Assembly: GCF_000005505.3 (NCBI RefSeq)
Contig: NC_016135.3
Span: 6,713,501 to 6,777,500, forward strand
Length of the DNA stretch: 64,000 bases
Direction: 5' to 3'
Origin: Brachypodium distachyon
Lineage: Eukaryota; Streptophyta; Magnoliopsida; Poales; Poaceae
This document shows positions 23,980 to 35,331 of this stretch, in pieces. The position numbers and the translations under genes are program-made. The notes below the pieces were generated by a model. That model was not told the origin of the DNA and searched no databases. It saw only the letters and a program-made list of their open reading frames with translations. Position 1 is the stretch's first letter. The number at the start of each line of letters is the position of its first letter.

Positions 23980-26900
23980 TCAGGCTTCAGAATGTCGGGG
24001 TAGTGCTGACACCAGCTTCTTAAGGAGTACTTGCTGATTCTTCAACAGAGCAGCCTGCTTCTCAAGGAGATCCTGCTGATCTTCAATCTTGTGGAAGAGC
24101 TTCACAACGAGATTCTTCAAGGAACCATCCGTGCCGGAGCTGGTCTCATACTGTGAGTCAGATGGACGAAGTGCTTGCTTCGGCTGCGGTTGCGATGGGA
24201 TGGGCTGTGAAGACTCAGGACGATCAGAAACTGAGGTAGGAGGAAGCACAGACGGCTCTGAATCTTGAGGCTTCAGCGAAAAGTACTTGTGCCGATGCTC
24301 CAATTTAGAGCGCTTCTCAGACAACTGCAGGATGATCTTCATAATCTGGGGTGCATAGGGCACAGCACGCACCCAGTCTGCTGAGGCATGGGTGATGGTT
24401 TGAAGAATATAGTCTCCAAAATCTTTGTTCTCACCCTTGAAGATGGCAAGCAGCAGATTGCGGTGAAGACCGGCTATCTCACTAGAGCTGCCTTGCTTGG
24501 GGGAGAGAGTGAAACGGAGAATGTCATTGAGAATCTTCACTCCAGGCTTCAATCCAGCCAGTCCTTCATAGGCGCCAGAAAATCCTTCTTCATAGAGAAT
24601 GGCAATGTCTTCATCTGAGGCAGCCTGTTCTTCATGGATCTTGGGTTGGCCGTCGAACTCAGCAAGACCAAGGAAATCCTTGAAGTGCTTGGAGGTGCAG
24701 CTGTGCCTGTCACCATCTGTCATCCAGTAGATGTTGTAGCCCTTTGAGTTGTCTTCAAATCTGCAGACCTTTATGCCGAAAGTAGCATAGAACTGAAGAA
24801 TCAGCTCATCATTCCAATTCTGGCAGGTCTAAACAAACGTGAGCAGATGCATATTATTAAGAGCATTTGCAGCAGTCATGACTCCATTCTGACCATTGGT
24901 GGCGAATCATTCATCATTGATGTACTTCATCTTGGCAAAGTGGGTCCGTGGCAGAAGAATCTGCGCATAGTAGTCCTGCTGCTGAAAAGACCCAAACCTC
25001 CGGTCTTCAGCTGATCTCTCCTCCTTGTACTTCAGCCCATTCTCCAGCCTTATGTGGCGAAGCTCAGTGTTCTTCAGGGCCTTGAAGTAAACCTTCTCTC
25101 GGTCAGAGGATATAGGCATCTTTGGCTTGGGAGACAACAGCTCGCGGTTGTCTTCAAACATAGTTTGAGATGTCACAAACATCCGTGAGAGTCTCCTGTC
25201 TTCACGATCCTTAGCGAGTCCGGATCGTCTTTTCTTCGGCACAGGCTTGAGCAGATCTTCTGGCAGACGGTCAATCTCCATTAGATCATCAGACTGCGCG
25301 GGGTCTCTCTCTTCTTCCTTCTCTTCTTCTTTCTCCTCATCACTTGAGGAATTTGGGTTGGACGGGTCTGACGGGTCGGACGGGGCAACAATCTTCTTCT
25401 TCTTAACAACTTTATTCACACGAACTTTCAGCGTTGGCACTGGGGCATCTTGTTGGAGATATGCCCTAGAGGCAATCATGTGATGATGTTATTTCCTATG
25501 TATTCATGAGTTATTGTTATTGTCCTTGAACATCATCACTGATATGTATCAATAAATACGTGATTTGTTTGTGAGACTATGTATTCTATGATGTTGTTCT
25601 AATGGTCCCTAGTCATTGAGGTTATGCGGACACATAATCTAGACTAGCAATGTGAATCAGTATGATGACTATGTTTCACAAGTCATAGGGCAAGGTGTTG
25701 CCGACTGATAGCATGGACTCGACAATGAGATTGTTGAGTCGGACAGACCCGCACTGAGACACAACGAGATGATTGTCATTTGTTAGTCTCAAGTACGATG
25801 TATATGCCAGTCCTAGACCTGAGGTCATCGTATGAGCTTGGGATGTGAATCGGCCTACTTAGGGGTTGCCAAACGCTACTCCGTAACTGGGTGGTTATAA
25901 AGGTAGCTTTCGGGTTTGCTGAGAAACATACTGCGAGTCATGGTTGATCAAGATGGGATTTGCCCCTCCTGTTCGGAGAGATATCTCTGGGCCCTCTCGA
26001 GTGATCAGATTCGGAAAGCATGGCCATGCGACTTGGGTTAAGTGTTAACCCGTTCGGGAATCTGTATCACAGGAACGAGAAGAGACTCGAGCTATCCACA
26101 AGGATGACACGCACTCGCCTTGAGCTCGACACACATATCGCGAGGCAAAAGGAATGTTGCATATGACACATTGTATGGTTCGTCAATATACCTTGTGGTT
26201 ACTCGGGAGTTGGCACGTGCTGCTAGGCGCCGCTACCAACTATCGACTTGAGTCGGTGCCAGTGGACGAGTAAGGTGTTACTCGGGCCCGCAGTCCGAGC
26301 TCGTAGTCGTGGCCGACTGACCGCGAACCTGAAGGGTCACACGCTTAAGGGGTGGGAACCGAGTTGGATCGGATCCAACTCGTATCGGGCTTGGACTCCT
26401 AATGGGCCTCAAGTGTTGAGCCCACTAGGGACGTCTATATAAGTGGAGGAGACCAACCCGTCTAGGGTAACCCCAGTTCAGACGCGAGTTAGACTCGGCC
26501 GTCGCACCTCCACGCCCAAAGCCTTGCGATCGGATCTAGCAGTCCGCCGCACGGAGTTCCTCCCTGTACGTGTGGATACCTCGGAGGCGCTGCACCTGCG
26601 GCGCTTGGACGAACTGTTCGTGGGATCGGCGAGGAGGAGCAGGCTGTTCGACTACTCGGCATCGACGCGCTACATCGACTCTACTTCCGCTACGGGTCTG
26701 CGCGTCTAGTGGTAATCTCGTGATCCATTATCTACAGCATTGATCCGGGCGGAAGCGGTAGAAAATTTTATTTTGTGCTAGCGTAGCATACCGCGTTCCC
26801 CAACACATCTGCATCAGTTTTTGCGTCATTTACATTCAGATCACAAGTGGCTTCAGCTTCGAAGTCACAAGTTCTTTCTTCTTCAGCAGAGGCATCCACT

Positions 26901-28690
26901 GATTCAGTGCGAGGCAACGAGCTGCTGGTGGGGGCTTCTTCAGGACGGGTGAGGTCTTCTTGGTTCTTCCCCAACACCCATCTCCTTCTTCCTGTTGAGC
27001 GGTGTGTTCAGACAGTACTGTGGGGGATGAAGCAGCTTGTTCCTGTTCCTCAGCAAGTGAAGTAAGCTTGACTGTTGATGTATCTGGCACAAGTGTGTCA
27101 AGCTTTCTTCAGAGGAATTGCCGCAGATGATGAAGTGGAGGAACTTCTTCTGGCAAGAACTTTGATCTTCAGACCAAACTCCTTGGCAGTCTTCTTCACT
27201 TCAGCAATCTGAGACGCCTGACGAGTCATAGTGATCTTCTTTGATGGAACGATCTGAGGTAAATCCTGACTTTCTTCAGTGTCAGAGGGGTCAGCTGTAT
27301 CATGTCTGGCCTTGAGACCAATCTCACGACGGGTCTCATATTCTGTCTTCTCCCGATCAATTTCTTCATTTCCGCCTTGTACTTCAGGCGTTTTCTCGGC
27401 GGCTTTCTTCCTTGCTTCACTCTTAGTCTTATCAACCTTCATGCTTTCGGCTACTTGTTTCATCTGCTCAGCGAGCATAGTTTTCTTCTTCTTCTTCTCA
27501 AGCTCAGCTTGAGTTTTCAACACAAGTTCCTTTTCTTTCTTCAGGGCGGTGAGGTCAGCCCTTTTCTTCTCTTCGGCTTTCTTCTCCTTCTCAACACGTT
27601 TCTTCTCAGCATGGTCTTCTTCTAACCGCCTGGCAACACGCAAACTGCGGTTCTGCTCCCATTCTTCAGCTTGAGTCTTGGCAACAATCAGGCCTTCAAC
27701 ATGGCTCATGAGGGAATCCGGGAGCGTTCCTTCATTAAAAGCAGCAAGCGGAACTGGATCAATGTGAACAACTTGAGAAGGATATGGAACTTCTCCAGAG
27801 GCCATGGCGGCAGCAGTAGCAGCAGTAGCATCCTTGGATGAGGAACCGGGTCCAACAGCAGAGGCTTTCCTAGCTTTCTTCAGATCCTTTTGGAACTGTT
27901 TCTCTGCGTCTTCAGCGGCTTTCCTCTTCTCAGGCATCTTTGTCTTGCCCTTGGAGTCTTTACTGGGCTTGTTGCGAGGCGCAAGAGGAGGCAGTGAAGA
28001 ACCTCTGATCCTGGATGCTCTGGCAGGACCGCGCAGTTCAACGGCAGGTTCAGACGGGAACACATCACTGTCTTCAGTGTCTGAAGTCTTCTTTGACTTG
28101 GGCTTCTTGGAGAGATCAACATAGTTGATATCTCTGATGATCTGCAGAGCTCTTCTATTGAATTCCTCACGGTGAGGTCCACCTTCCTTGCGGGCAATCT
28201 TGAAGTTTCCCAGCTTGGGAGCCAGAAAATACAGGTTGGCACTCTCCGCTTCCTTCGTTCTTCTCCAAATCTCAGCGGCTAACATATGAGAGTGCTTGCG
28301 GATTATGTGCTGGAGACGGTGCTTTCTCTTCATTCTTGTCTCCTCTTCCACATCTTCTTCTGAAGAATAGAAGACAAAGATTTCTTCAACAGTGGGAGCA
28401 GGCACATCCTTGAACTTCTTCACCTTCTCCTTTTTCTCTGCCTTGGGCTTAGACGCCACTTTCTTTCCACGACTGGGCAAAACTTCACCAGGCCGTGGGG
28501 AGTTGATAGCATACTTCAGGCGTACACCAGGAGAGGGTGTCACTCTCAGAGGCACATGATCTTCAATTTCTTCATCTGAGTCTTCAATGTTTACTCTGGT
28601 AAACACTGGTGGTGAGGGGTCAGGCGTTGAGTCAAACTGGTACCGTTCTTCTCTGTCAGAGTCATTGCTGAAGCGGGTTGAATCAGACAT
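23980..28690 (-). pseudogene. Accessory ORF of the Maximus-like element (about 1100 codons, broken)
   Basis: The start is set at MSDSTRFSND (28690), just after a 3' splice site; an upstream Met in the same frame lies inside the intron. The first 530 codons are acidic then strongly basic. They include a long Lys/Glu-rich coiled-coil (about 27400-27650) and nuclear-signal-like KKPKSKK and KKRR patches. Frame changes occur near 27098 and 26960. A solo LTR splits the ORF at 25451-26805; the codons on both sides rejoin in frame across the CATCT duplication. The second half (25445-23980) has a globular region (KVYFKALKN, WNDELILQFYATFG, YNIYWMTDGD) resembling the 'putative plant transposon protein' family, then a Pro/Ser-rich tail and a short coiled-coil ending ALPRHSEA. 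In-frame stops lie at about 24910 and 24831. Function is unknown; an env-like or nuclear accessory role has been suggested for this lineage. It is not a host gene. Confidence 0.8.
25451..26805 (+). mobile_element. Solo LTR, BARE/Angela-like Copia family, copy 2
   Basis: Starts TGTTGGAGATATGCCC and ends CCCCAACA, with a perfect 5-bp duplication CATCT (25446-25450 and 26806-26810). The TATA motif CTATATAAG is at 26435-26443 in the same orientation. Length is 1355 bp, the same as copy 3 at 59686-61040. Short ORFs inside it are LTR sequence, not genes. Confidence 0.96.
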
Positions 28691-29310
28691 GGTGACACCT
28701 GTGAAGTAGAGGATACGAAGAATAGGCAAGAAGTACACAATTTCTCAGCAACAAAACGATTTTGACAAAGAGTTTTTAGTTGAAGCAGATTTACTACGTT
28801 TGTGAAGAATGACAGCTCTGTTCTTCAACGAAGGCAGCTACACAGATATAAACTGTACAACTACTAAAGTTTCAATCTAGATCTGTTTAGCTAGAACTTC
28901 GAAAATAAGGAGCACATCAATCTACGCAAACATAGCGATCTACAGGAGTGAGAATTCATCTAATGAAGATTTGAAGTGTACCTAGGGTGAGCTTGGTGAA
29001 GAACAGAGGAATCACCGAAACCCTAACCGCAAACCCTAACTCGGCGAGAGCGGCCAATCTACTGCATCAAACGAGGATTTTAGATGCGTTTGCTACGCGG
29101 AATCGATCTAAGAGGGGAAAAACGACGCTTGCCTGGAATTCCCGACTTGAATTGATGTAGAACAGCAACGGCGCTGAAGATTCGAGCTTGAAGATCGAGT
29201 TTGAAGAATGCGTTCGGACGTTCGCGGCGAGGAGGAGGTCGCGAGAGCGGTGGATTTTGGGGGCTGAGGTGATTTTTCCGAGGAGAGGTGGAAGTCCTTA
29301 TATAGGGAGG
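28691..29310 (-). promoter_or_regulatory. Internal promoter, 5' UTR and UTR intron of the accessory ORF
   Basis: On the minus strand a TATA box, CCTATATAAGG, lies at 29296-29306. About 300 bases of leader follow, containing two AAACCCTAA telo-box motifs (29017-29040) of the kind found in promoters and leaders of plant housekeeping genes. An intron with consensus ends runs 28981-28699 (CCCTAG/GTACAC ... TTCACAG/GTGTC), eight bases before the ATG. This gives the accessory ORF a promoter separate from the LTR. Transcription itself is not shown by sequence. Confidence 0.65.
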
Positions 29311-29780
29311 TGAAAAAGGAGAATCTTATCGGTATTTTTTTATCTCAAAATTTCTGTTAGGATTTCCCTGGACGGTTTAAATTTCCTTAGAGATAAGATT
29401 TGACCGTTCGGAAAGATTCGTGAAGACTACGGCTAAAAAGGAGATTCCGTTAAAGTTGTATTCTTCAGAACTTTGAAGACTGTCGGTTTTACTGAAAACA
29501 AAACTCATTTTTGAAAAATGAAAATTCTTGCATCACCGACAAGGATTTCGATGATACTTGAATTACGATGAACAGACTTGTGTACAGAAAAGAAATAGAT
29601 AAGATAGATAGGTTCTAAGGTGTCCTTAAGTTTCATTTTCATCTGTCAGCAAGAGGCAACAGCAGTGAAGAACAACTGTGCAGATGAATTTGAAAAAAGA
29701 GACAAGTAACAGGCTTCTAAACCTACTGAAGACAAACGAAAAAACGAAGAACAGATAGCACAACTGAGGAATAGGAAAAC
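29311..29780 (-). other. Spacer between truncated pol and the accessory ORF promoter
   Basis: No coding sequence. In an intact Copia element the rest of reverse transcriptase and RNase H would lie just upstream of this spacer, so a deletion ends near 29790. Confidence 0.55.
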
Positions 29781-29784
29781 TGAA

Positions 29785-31562
29785 GACAATGCAGGTGAAG
29801 TAAAGCAATGAGCCAATCATGGAACGGAAAACTTTTTGATCTACAGGTTTACCGGTGGTGTTGAGGTTTAGATGACCGTTCGTGGGCATTGGAGTTTCAA
29901 TTTTCTTAGCAGATTTCATCCCAAATTTCTTCAGCATTTCTCTGATGTACTTCGTTTGAGAGACGAAGATTTCATTCTTCATTTGCTTGATTTGAAGACC
30001 GAGGAAAAACTTCAATTCTCCCATCATAGACATCTCAAACTTTTCCGTCATCATCTTTCCAAATTCTTCGCTGAAATTAGGGTTAGTGGAACCAAACACA
30101 ATATCGTCCACATATATTTGACACAAAGAGATCATCATTCAATTTCTTTGTAAAAAGTGTTGGGTCAATTTTACCAATTTTGAAACCCTTTTTGACTAAG
30201 AACTTTCTGAGACATTCATACCAGGGTCGAGGTGCTTGCTTCAAGCCGTAGAGTGCCTTATCAAGTTTATAGACATGATTTGGATGTTCTGGATCTTCAA
30301 AACTAGGAGGTTGTTCAACATAGAAAGTTCTTCAATTTTACCATTTAAGAATGCACTTTTCACATCCATTTGATATAAAGTTATGTCATGATGATTAGCA
30401 TATGCAAGAAGAATTCTAATGGATTCAAGACGTGCAACGGGGGCATAGGTTTCACCGAAATCCAAACCTTCAACCTGAGTGAAGCCCTGTGCAACCAATC
30501 GTGCTTTGTTTCTCACAACGATTCCGTCTTCATCTTGCTTATTCCTGAAGACCCATTTGGTGCCGATGACATTTTGTCTTGGCCTTTCCACAAGGGTCCA
30601 GACTTCATTTCTCCTGATGTCTCCAAGAATTTGATCAACGGGATGATCCTTCTAGATTTTGGTAATTGCTCTTCTTGGGAGCCGTTAGCTTCATCGAACC
30701 GCACATCCTTAGCAATTTCAACAATTTTGATAGTGTTGTTAAAGACTCGATAAGCATGTGCATTCGAGGGATAACCCAAGAAGAAACCTTCGTCACATTT
30801 AGAATCAAACTTAGCTCGACAAGCGGTGTTGATGGCTTCAGCCCAGAAGCTGTCAGGAGTCTTGTACTCGTTCAGCATCGTCCGGGCCATTTCGATCAAC
30901 GTACGGTTCTTCCTCTCTACCACCCCATTTTGTTGAGGAACATGAGGTGCAGAGAATTCGTGCTTCACGCCGTACTCATCGAGGAATTCTTCCATTTGTA
31001 GGTTCTTGAATTCTGTTCCATTGTCACTCTGCACGGCCTTGATGGATACTTCAAACTCATTTTGGGCTCTTCGTGCAAACTTCTTGAAGATCTCAACTGC
31101 TGTGCTCTTGTCATCCAAAAAGAACACCCAAGTGAAACGTGAATAATCATCAACAATCACAAAGCCATATGAGTTACCTCCTATACTCATGTAAGTTGTA
31201 GGACCAAAAAGATCCATGTGAAGCAGCACGAGAGGTCTTGAAGTAGACATGACGTTCTTCACAGAATGAGACGCTCCGATTTGCTTCCCAGCTTGGCATG
31301 CACTGCATAAACGATCTTTTTCAAAGGAAAACGTTCTTCAAGCCTCGGATGTGGTTGCCTTTGACAAGCTTGTTCAAATTCTTCATGCCCACATGATCGA
31401 GTCTTCTATGCCAGAGCCACCCTAGTGAGGATTTTGCAACTAGACACGTAGAGGGTGAGTATGAGGAGTTTTCAAAATTTACAAGATAGAGGTTACCCTT
31501 TCTTCGCCCTCTGAAGACAAAAGAGTTATCCTTTTCTAAAGTAACATACACATATGGTCTTG
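29785..31562 (-). pseudogene. Copia pol remnant: integrase and partial reverse transcriptase
   Basis: In 5'->3' order on the minus strand: the GAG-pre-integrase zinc region (WHRRLDHVGMKNL, about 31410); the integrase core with its acidic triad in HMDLFGPTT, VQSDNGTEF and NGVVERKN (31262-30700); then reverse transcriptase with YQMDVKSAFLNG (about 30350) and the catalytic YVDD (about 30110). Frameshifts interrupt integrase/RT near 30660 and the RT near 30330. Coding similarity stops after FRSMIGSLLYF at about 29790, and no RNase H follows. In an active element this polyprotein copies and inserts the element. This copy could not. Confidence 0.92.
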
Positions 31563-31682
31563 TGAAGCAAACGATTAGTCCATTATCACATAGTTGAGCA
31601 ATTGATAGAAGATTATATCCAAGTGATTCAACAAACGATTAGTCCATTCTTTTCCTCCGGATGCATATGCCTACGAAAAAAG

Positions 31683-33620
31683 TTAGGCTCGTTTAGGCAC
31701 CCATGTCTTCATGGGTTCCTGCATGTTAGTAGAACTTGAAGAACACAAGGCATCACGGAAAAATGCAATGACAGATTTTGGCACCCAGATTTGTGGTTTT
31801 GCATGTTCTGCACGCATTATGGTTCCAGTGAAATTAGCTCTCACTTTATTATCCTTACCCATCTTCAGAATGTAAGATTCATCAACATGGAATATCGGGT
31901 AAGCACGTGAAGTATTGGGACGCTTCGAAGCATCCTTGCGGGGATTCAGATTTCCCACAAATGGAGGAACCTCAGTATACTTCCCTCTTCCCGGGACAAA
32001 CTGTGTAGGGGGATATTGCTCAGGGAGCCAAGCATCACCATTAACATTGTACTTGCTCTCAAAGCCGATATCATCTTTGCGTCGGCGAGGAATTTGAAGA
32101 CCAAGAATCTGGTTCAAGGTTTCAGTCCCTTGGTGACACTTGAGGATACCAGCCTCAATCTGCTTCTTCAACTTAGCATTTTCTTTAGCCAGTGAAAGAT
32201 CAGTAGGTGAAGGGTTAGTGACAATAGAGCAAGATTCACCAATAGTAGTAAAGCTAGAAGCAATATCGGGTGAATCGGGAAAATCAGTTTGAGTCACAAC
32301 ATGTGAAGTAGTGATTTGAGAAATGTTGTTCAATGAAGAATTGTATTTAGGGCATACTGCAGAGGAATCACCATGTTGAGGTAAGTCAACTAGCTTAGCA
32401 TTGAGATCAAGATTCTCAGTTTTGAGGTCCTCATGAGAAATCTTCAGATTTTCATGCTCGAGTTTAATCGAAACATAGTTAAGACTAATCTCAACATGAG
32501 TTTTCTTCAAATCCTTATGAGCCTCTTCCATGGCCCGAAACTTAGACTTGAGTCTTTTGAGTTCATTAGCCATGTTCGTGTTCTTCTTGATCTCAGTGAT
32601 AAGCAGATCTTCTTGCTTCTCAACGATGAACTGAAGTCTTTCATATGTCATGGGTTCAGATTCTTCATTATCAGTTTCATCATTATCACTAAATTTTACT
32701 TCTTCACTAGGAGATGATACATTAGAGTATTTTGCCATGAAGCATGATGGTGAGGAACGATCGTCTCCGGAGGCATCTTCTGATGAACCTGCAGAGTCAA
32801 ACAGTGAAGTCTTCTCTCTGGCAGATGTAATAATAGCTATCGCCAATCCGGCGACACCGTTTTCAGACTCAGAGTCAAATGATTCTTTAGATGGTGAAGA
32901 ATCCAAGTTCCATTCACCAACATGTGCTCTAGAGAAGTACTTGCCATTCTTCTTGTGAGCAGAGTCCTTTTTCCAATCCTTCTTCTTGTGACGATCATGG
33001 TTCTTCTTGTGAGAGTGCTTCTTGAAGCCTTTCTTCTCCTTGTCTTCATCAGGTTTCTCGGGGCACTCAGCAATGAAGTGGCCTTTCTTGCCACAGTTGA
33101 AGTAAGCTCTCTTGGCCATATCAGACTTCTTCCGATGAGCTGATTTCCGAAACTTGGAGGAGCTGGATTCACCTTGATACTTCAGTTTGTTTCCAAACTT
33201 CCTTCCAAACTTCTTATTGAACCTCTTCACAAAAAGAGCAAGCTCGTCATTGGATTCTTCATCAGATGATATGATTCTTCAGATTCTTCACTAGAGCTGA
33301 CAATCTTTGACAATGGTTGTCCCTTCATGGACTTAAGCGAGGAGATCCCAGATCTTCTTTGCATCAGTAAGATTGCTAATCTTGTTGAACTCACCATCAC
33401 TGACAGTTGAGAAGATGATATCACAAGCTTTGGCATTTGCTTGATAATTCTTCAGAGAAATAGAGTCATATCCAGAGATGGGTCCCTGAGGAACAACAAG
33501 GCCATTTGTGACTGCTTCCCAAACACAAGGGTCAGTAGATATGATGTGAGTTTTAATGCGATTTTTCCAAAAAGCATAATTGGTACTGCTAAGAACAGGT
33601 AACTTCCCTTCCTTAGACAT
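31683..33620 (-). pseudogene. Copia gag of the Maximus-like element (frameshifted)
   Basis: Begins MSKEGKLPVLSSTNYAFWKN at 33620, the usual start of Copia gag with a UBN2-type capsid region. A frame change occurs at about 33230-33340. The nucleocapsid knuckle reads YFNCGKKGHFIAEC; the first Cys of the CX2CX4HX4C pattern is Tyr here, one base change from TGC to TAC. A Lys/His-rich stretch and a long, partly coiled-coil C-terminal region follow to 31683. The role of gag is to form the particle and package element RNA. Confidence 0.9.
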
Positions 33621-33660
33621 ACTTCTTCCTCAGGTGGTTAAACCAAAACAAGAAAGCCTT

Positions 33661-33673
33661 GCTCTGATACCAA
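33661..33673 (-). other. Primer-binding site of the Maximus-like element
   Basis: On the minus strand TTGGTATCAGAGC, complementary to the 3' end of initiator methionine tRNA, follows the 5' LTR after one base. It primes minus-strand DNA synthesis in plant Copia elements. Confidence 0.93.
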
Positions 33674-33674
33674 G

Positions 33675-34847
33675 TGAAAGATCGAGTATGTCACAGAGGG
33701 GGGGGTGAATGTGACCAGTTTTAATTCTTTCTTCAAAATGAAGACTGAAGACAGTCACAATACTTCAACAATTTTAGAGTTGCAGCGGAAAGAAGAAAAA
33801 TGAACAGTTATAGCAGCAGCAATAAAGATAGAACACAATGAATCAGTTATACTTGAGAGTAAGAGTTGAGGAGCGAAATCACCAAGACTGAAGACACAGG
33901 GATTTGTTTCCGAAGTTCAGATTGTTGGCACAATCTTACGTCTCCGTTGAGGGGGCTGAGTCACACAAGACTCGCGAACACACAAGTCCACCCAATCCTC
34001 CTGAGCTAAGACCGAAGTCTCGCCCAGTTACTCATGGTAGATTTTGAGGTGATCTCCGAACCTTCACAGACTGGTTGATGGCCAATCACAATCTTCGATT
34101 GCTCTTCAACACTGACTCCTAGCCGTCTAGGTGATGCCAATCACCAAGAGTAACAAGTTTCAAGTGCTCGGCTAGAGGGGGGATCCCATTCTTCACGCTC
34201 AGCTCAGCTCTAAGGGTTTTATCAGGTGTTGTTCAAAACAACTCACTCGGGATCACCACCGAATTCCTTCGGGGTGGGTCGTCTTATATAGCCTTGGCCA
34301 CGGCTGATCTAGCCATTGTGACCCGTTGGATAAAGTGAACTTTGAGCCTCCAGCTCACACTTTATCACTTTGTCTCACAACGGTTAGATTAGGTGGTCAA
34401 ACACGAAAGCGACAGATTTTCAAACACATTTGAACTCAGAGTGAAGACTTCACGCCGAAGTTTCTGTGAAGCCTGAAATGCTTCATTCTTCACTCCGACG
34501 AAAAACACACACAGAAAATGGTTTTCGCCTAAGCTGAACATAAAGAATAAGGTTTCACCTAAACGAGCTTCACACTTCAAACCCCTCTTAATAGTACAGC
34601 GTTCCTATACTCAAGTGAAAGAAAAAGCTACGGAAAAATCTATGAAGAATGCTATGCTTCACGTTCTTCACTGAGTTCTTCATACTTCACGCCAGTACCT
34701 GTACTTCAATTTTTAGGGGTCATCGATGCTGGTTAAACCAATTCTTCTGAGGAACTAAAACCTGAAACACTCAGTGTAACTCATTAGTTTCTCAACCATG
34801 TTGTCATCATTCATCAAAACCCATACAGGGGCAATGTTTCCCTTTCA
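33675..34847 (-). repeat. 5' LTR of the Maximus-like element
   Basis: 1173 bp, starting TGAAAG and ending CTTTCA on the minus strand, a perfect 6-bp inverted end. A TATATAAGAC motif at 34281-34290 marks its promoter. A run of eight G residues lies at about 33698-33706. Confidence 0.93.
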
Positions 34848-35331
34848 ATAGTTCTTCTTGTGAGAGTGCTTCTTGAATTCTTCTCCTTGTCTTCATCAGC
34901 TTTCTCGGAGCACTCAGCAATGAAGTGGCCTTTCTTGCCACAGTTAGGCTCAAGCATGAGACGGTCAAACTGACTGATGAGGCGAGTAACTCTAGAATTT
35001 TTGACAGTGGTTGTCCCTTCATGGACTTAAGCGAGGAGATCCCAGATCTTCTTTGCATCAGTAAGATTGCTAATCTTGTTGAACTCACCATCACTGACAG
35101 TTGAGAAGATGATATCACAAGCTTTGGCATTTGCTTGATACTTCTTCAGAGATATAGAGTCATATCCAGAGATGGGTCCCTGAGGAACAACAAGGCCATT
35201 TGTGACTGCTTCCCAAACACAAGGGTCAGTAGATATGATGTGAGTCTTAATGCGATTTTTCCAAAAAGCATAATTGGTACTGCCAAGAACAGGTAACTTC
35301 CCTTCCTTAGACATACTTTTCCTCAGGTGGT
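34848..35331 (-). pseudogene. Second gag fragment of the same Maximus-like family
   Basis: Closely matches 33000-33640 (from MSKEGKLPVLGS onwards, minus strand) but with an internal deletion, about 34948-34995 being unlike the other copy. The 5' LTR at 33675-34847 abuts it, so one Maximus element jumped into the gag of another. Similarity stops at CTCAGGTGGTT (about 35331), just upstream of the gag start, where Gypsy-type sequence begins. Confidence 0.88.

Larger units (their letters stand above)
22474..34847 (-). mobile_element. SIRE/Maximus-like Copia retrotransposon, decayed
   Basis: The element reads on the minus strand: 5' LTR, methionine-tRNA primer site, gag, integrase, partial reverse transcriptase, a large accessory ORF, polypurine tract and a truncated 3' LTR. 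The accessory ORF after pol is the hallmark of the SIRE/Maximus lineage. The two LTRs are close to identical over their shared 920 bp. The RNase H region is missing and a 1355-bp solo LTR is nested in the accessory ORF. At its upstream end it is inserted into a gag fragment of its own family. Confidence 0.88.

Noticed and set aside
26248..26709. 64- and 88-codon ORFs seen twice (26248-26709 and 59782-60243)
   Set aside because: Both pairs lie inside solo LTRs copy 2 and copy 3; their identity reflects the LTR, not a gene.
27279..28124. Plus-strand ORFs rich in Phe/Leu/Ser opposite the accessory ORF
   Set aside because: They are complements of the Lys/Glu-rich coiled-coil codons and are expected shadows, not membrane proteins.
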